A stretch of 64,000 bases of DNA, from the NCBI GenBank assembly GCA_025359085.1, contig JANYHL010000043.1, forward strand, positions 17,020-81,019. The letters are read 5' to 3'. The position numbers and the translations under genes were made by a program. The stretch is from Gammaproteobacteria bacterium. Its GTDB lineage: Bacteria > Pseudomonadota > Gammaproteobacteria > Burkholderiales > Burkholderiaceae_C. Shown piece by piece: positions 62,010 to 64,000 of this stretch. How positions within the stretch are numbered: the first letter of the stretch is position 1; each line of letters opens with the position of its first letter. The notes under the pieces were generated by a model that saw nothing but the letters and a program-made list of their open reading frames with translations, ran no database searches and was not told the DNA's origin.

Positions 62010-63074
62010 ATGAAAAAAAGTTTGATTGCACTCGCCGTGCTCGCCGCTTCCGGCGCTTCTTTCGCCCAATCCAGCGTGACACTGTATGGTGTTGCTGACG
62101 TTTATTTGGGTAACACGAAAGTAACTGACCACACCGGCGTTAGTACCACGACCAATTCCATGAATAGCGGTGGTGTCAGCACCGATCGTTGGGGTTTTAA
62201 AGGCACTGAAGATTTGGGCGGTGGCCTGAAAGCCAATTTCTTGCTGGAGCAAGGTTTTTTCATTGACACGGGCGCAGCCAAGGGCACGGGAAAAAATGCA
62301 GCTGGTTTGCCCGTAGCCGGTACGCAAGCCTTTGCCCGCCAGTCCTACGTTGGTTTCTCAGGTGGCTTCGGTGAAGTCAAATTGGGCAAAATGTGGACCG
62401 CTTTTGATGATGTCAGTGGTACCGCTGATGCTGTTTTTGATTCAGTCCTGTCTCCAATGTATCGGGTCTTTACCAGCACCAACTACAACGCCAACCCCGG
62501 CAACTCTTTCTATTACACCTCCCCGACCTTCAGCGGCGTAAGCGGCACAGTCAGCTATAGCTTGGGTGAAAACAAGACGGCTACGCAAGGGGCTGGTTCG
62601 AATGCAGCCTTCAATGTGCAGTACACAGGCGGCCCGGTATATGTGGCTTTGGGTTATCAATCCGAGAAAGACAATGGCAACGTAAGCTCGCGTGATTTCA
62701 CCCGTGTCAATGCTTCTTATGATTTGGGTGTTGTCAAGCTGATGGGCAACCTTGGCCGCACCAAAGCGAACGACAAGTCGACCAACGAATGGCAACTGGG
62801 CGTTGATTACCCGGTGGGCAGCGCTTTGACGCTGTCTGCCAGCTACGCGTCTTCCAAAGGTGGCGTCCTGACCAATTTTGTGCCGACTGCAGCCGGTACA
62901 CCTGACGTCAAGCGCACTGGCTTTGGCCTCGGTGCTTCTTACTCGTTGTCCAAGCGTACATCGTTGTACGGTGGTTACAGGGCTACCAAGGAAGATGCCA
63001 ATGTCAATTTCGCCCCAGGCGCTGTTGATGCCGAAACCAAGTTGTTTGCTGTTGGCATGCGCCACGCATTCTAA
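62010..63074 (+). CDS. Gram-negative porin (354 residues)
   Basis: This protein has a signal peptide (MKKSLIALAVLAASGASFAQ) and mature start SSVTLYGVADVYLGN. Porin-family strands follow (RWGFKGTEDLGGGLKANFLL, ARQSYVGFSGGFGEVKLGK), ending LFAVGMRHAF with the terminal phenylalanine. It forms outer-membrane diffusion channels. A near-identical signal peptide starts the next porin, so the two arose by tandem duplication. Codon choice is more A/T-rich than nearby genes, as in highly expressed outer-membrane proteins. Two hairpins follow its stop. Confidence 0.95.
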   Translation: MKKSLIALAVLAASGASFAQSSVTLYGVADVYLGNTKVTDHTGVSTTTNSMNSGGVSTDRWGFKGTEDLGGGLKANFLLEQGFFIDTGAAKGTGKNAAGLPVAGTQAFARQSYVGFSGGFGEVKLGKMWTAFDDVSGTADAVFDSVLSPMYRVFTSTNYNANPGNSFYYTSPTFSGVSGTVSYSLGENKTATQGAGSNAAFNVQYTGGPVYVALGYQSEKDNGNVSSRDFTRVNASYDLGVVKLMGNLGRTKANDKSTNEWQLGVDYPVGSALTLSASYASSKGGVLTNFVPTAAGTPDVKRTGFGLGASYSLSKRTSLYGGYRATKEDANVNFAPGAVDAETKLFAVGMRHAF

Positions 63075-63080
63075 TTAGAG

Positions 63081-63107
63081 CGGCTTGCCGGTTTACCCGG
63101 CAAGCCG
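63081..63107 (+). terminator. Stem-loop after the first tandem porin
   Basis: CGGCTTGCCGG pairs perfectly with CCGGCAAGCCG around a short loop, directly after the porin stop. It lacks its own T-run and may act with the terminator 15 bp further on. Confidence 0.6.
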
Positions 63108-63121
63108 GAGCTAAGTCAGAT

Positions 63122-63151
63122 AAAAACCACCTTTCGGGGTGGTTTTTTTTT
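63122..63151 (+). terminator. Rho-independent terminator of the first tandem porin
   Basis: AAAAACCACC and GGTGGTTTTT form the stem around TTTCGG, followed by an unbroken T-run. It separates the porin at 62010 from the next, which needs its own promoter. Confidence 0.92.
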
Positions 63152-63337
63152 GGCTGATCGTTCTCAATCCCGACTAAAACGTTGTATCTGACCCACATAA
63201 ATGGATTCAATTGGGCGCTGTGCCCCAAAGCCTTTGCGCTAACCAGCGCGCTCTGGTCAAATCCAACTCAGCTTCTACTCAAGAAGTGATGCGAAGCACA
63301 GCAAGTGCTTCATCGATATTAACTTTGGAGTATTTGA

Positions 63338-64000
63338 ATGAAAAAATCCCTAATCGCCTTGGCAGTGCTCGCTGCCTCCGGCGCTGCCATGGCCCAGTCT
63401 TCCGTCACGCTGTACGGTGTTGCTGACATTGGCTTTGCCCGCGAAGACAACGGTACCGCTACGACGAATCGCCTGGACAGTGGCAATTTGAATGGTAGCC
63501 GTTGGGGCCTGAAAGGCGTTGAAGATCTGGGCGGCGGTTTGAAAGCGATTTTCACGCTTGAAGCCGGTTTTGCCCTGGACACCGGCGCACAGGCAAGTGG
63601 AACCAGCTTTTTTAACCGCCAATCGTTTGTTGGCGTGACCAGCGACTGGGGTACCGTCAAGCTGGGTCGTCAAATGAACCCGGTCTACGCTACCGCCTCC
63701 ACTTGGGATTCATTTGGTGATGCGCTCGCTGGTGACTCCTCGCGTTTGTTCAGCTACAACGGTAGCCGCACCGACAACATGGTGTCCTACAACTACGCAT
63801 CCAACGGTTTCTACGGCGAGTTGCAGTATGGCCTGGGTGAAGTTGCAAACAACAACTCGATCACCGGCGCCAACGCTGCTGGCCGCACCGCTGCAATGTT
63901 TGTCGGTTACAAAGCCGGCCCGTTTGATGTCGTGCTGACGCATCAGAACATTCATAATAATCCTTACAACACTGCCACCAAAATGACATTGCTGGGCGGT
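63338..64000 (+). CDS. Gram-negative porin, partial at right edge
   Basis: The first 221 codons are present. The protein has a signal peptide (MKKSLIALAVLAASGAAMAQ), mature start SSVTLYGVADIGFARED and porin strands SRWGLKGVEDLGGGLKAIF and NRQSFVGVTSDWGTVKLGRQ. TTTGGAG at 63324-63330 is the ribosome site. It is a tandem paralogue of the porin at 62010, sharing 16 of the first 16 residues of the signal peptide. The C-terminal half lies outside the window. Confidence 0.93.
   Translation, partial: MKKSLIALAVLAASGAAMAQSSVTLYGVADIGFAREDNGTATTNRLDSGNLNGSRWGLKGVEDLGGGLKAIFTLEAGFALDTGAQASGTSFFNRQSFVGVTSDWGTVKLGRQMNPVYATASTWDSFGDALAGDSSRLFSYNGSRTDNMVSYNYASNGFYGELQYGLGEVANNNSITGANAAGRTAAMFVGYKAGPFDVVLTHQNIHNNPYNTATKMTLLGG

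Overview
The window looks like a chromosomal segment of a betaproteobacterium of the family Comamonadaceae, close to Rhodoferax or Polaromonas. This is inferred from family resemblance: a high-GC genome, Burkholderiales-type trimeric porins, a liu (leucine/isovalerate) cluster led by a MerR-type LiuR, DUF1631 and DUF6172 proteins, the def-fmt / lysM-dprA arrangement, and a dispersed repeat built around TAGCGC...GGGCTAGAGCCC. I see no tRNA, rRNA, CRISPR array, prophage or intact insertion sequence.

Region 1 (1-17.2 kb) is a stretched-out acyl-CoA and leucine catabolism block, nearly all on the minus strand. From upstream to downstream it holds liuR, isovaleryl-CoA dehydrogenase, a GNAT acetyltransferase, a bicarbonate module (SbtA transporter, PII-like SbtB partner, beta-carbonic anhydrase), AceK, a thiolase, a BglII-like restriction-modification pair, a second acyl-CoA dehydrogenase, an acyl-CoA synthetase with a divergent AraC regulator, the methylcrotonyl-CoA carboxylase beta subunit, and a truncated enoyl-CoA hydratase at the edge. 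A perfect 22-bp palindrome upstream of liuR is probably the LiuR operator, shared with a divergent metallo-hydrolase. A gene-free stretch at 4.9-5.5 kb carries three perfect DnaA boxes.

Region 2 (17.2-34 kb) is anaerobic and redox metabolism: aspartase with a Dcu-type C4-dicarboxylate carrier, a LytS/LytT-type two-component pair, a secreted isochorismatase-fold protein, a single-subunit molybdopterin oxidoreductase, and an operon of LysR regulator, oxalate/formate-type MFS carrier, a two-gene NAD-linked formate dehydrogenase and a ferritin-like protein.

Region 3 (34-49.9 kb) is largely housekeeping: fmt-def, the divergent lysM-dprA pair, a DUF1631 protein, yajC-secD-secF, a fused indolepyruvate-type ferredoxin oxidoreductase, an ammonium transporter and two small conserved proteins.

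Region 4 (49.9-64 kb) holds an AidB-like acyl-CoA dehydrogenase, a phospholipase A gene that seems to have lost its 5' end, the Rep helicase, a TolC/HlyD/ABC-2 permease export operon with no local ATPase gene, and three porin genes, the last cut by the window edge.

The most unusual structure is the dispersed ~60-70 bp repeat. I count twelve copies: seven between genes, four inside genes (liuB, fmt, and dprA twice) without breaking the frame, and one at the 5' end of the phospholipase gene. Three of the four in-gene copies are read on the same strand in the same frame. Two direct copies bracket the restriction-modification cassette.
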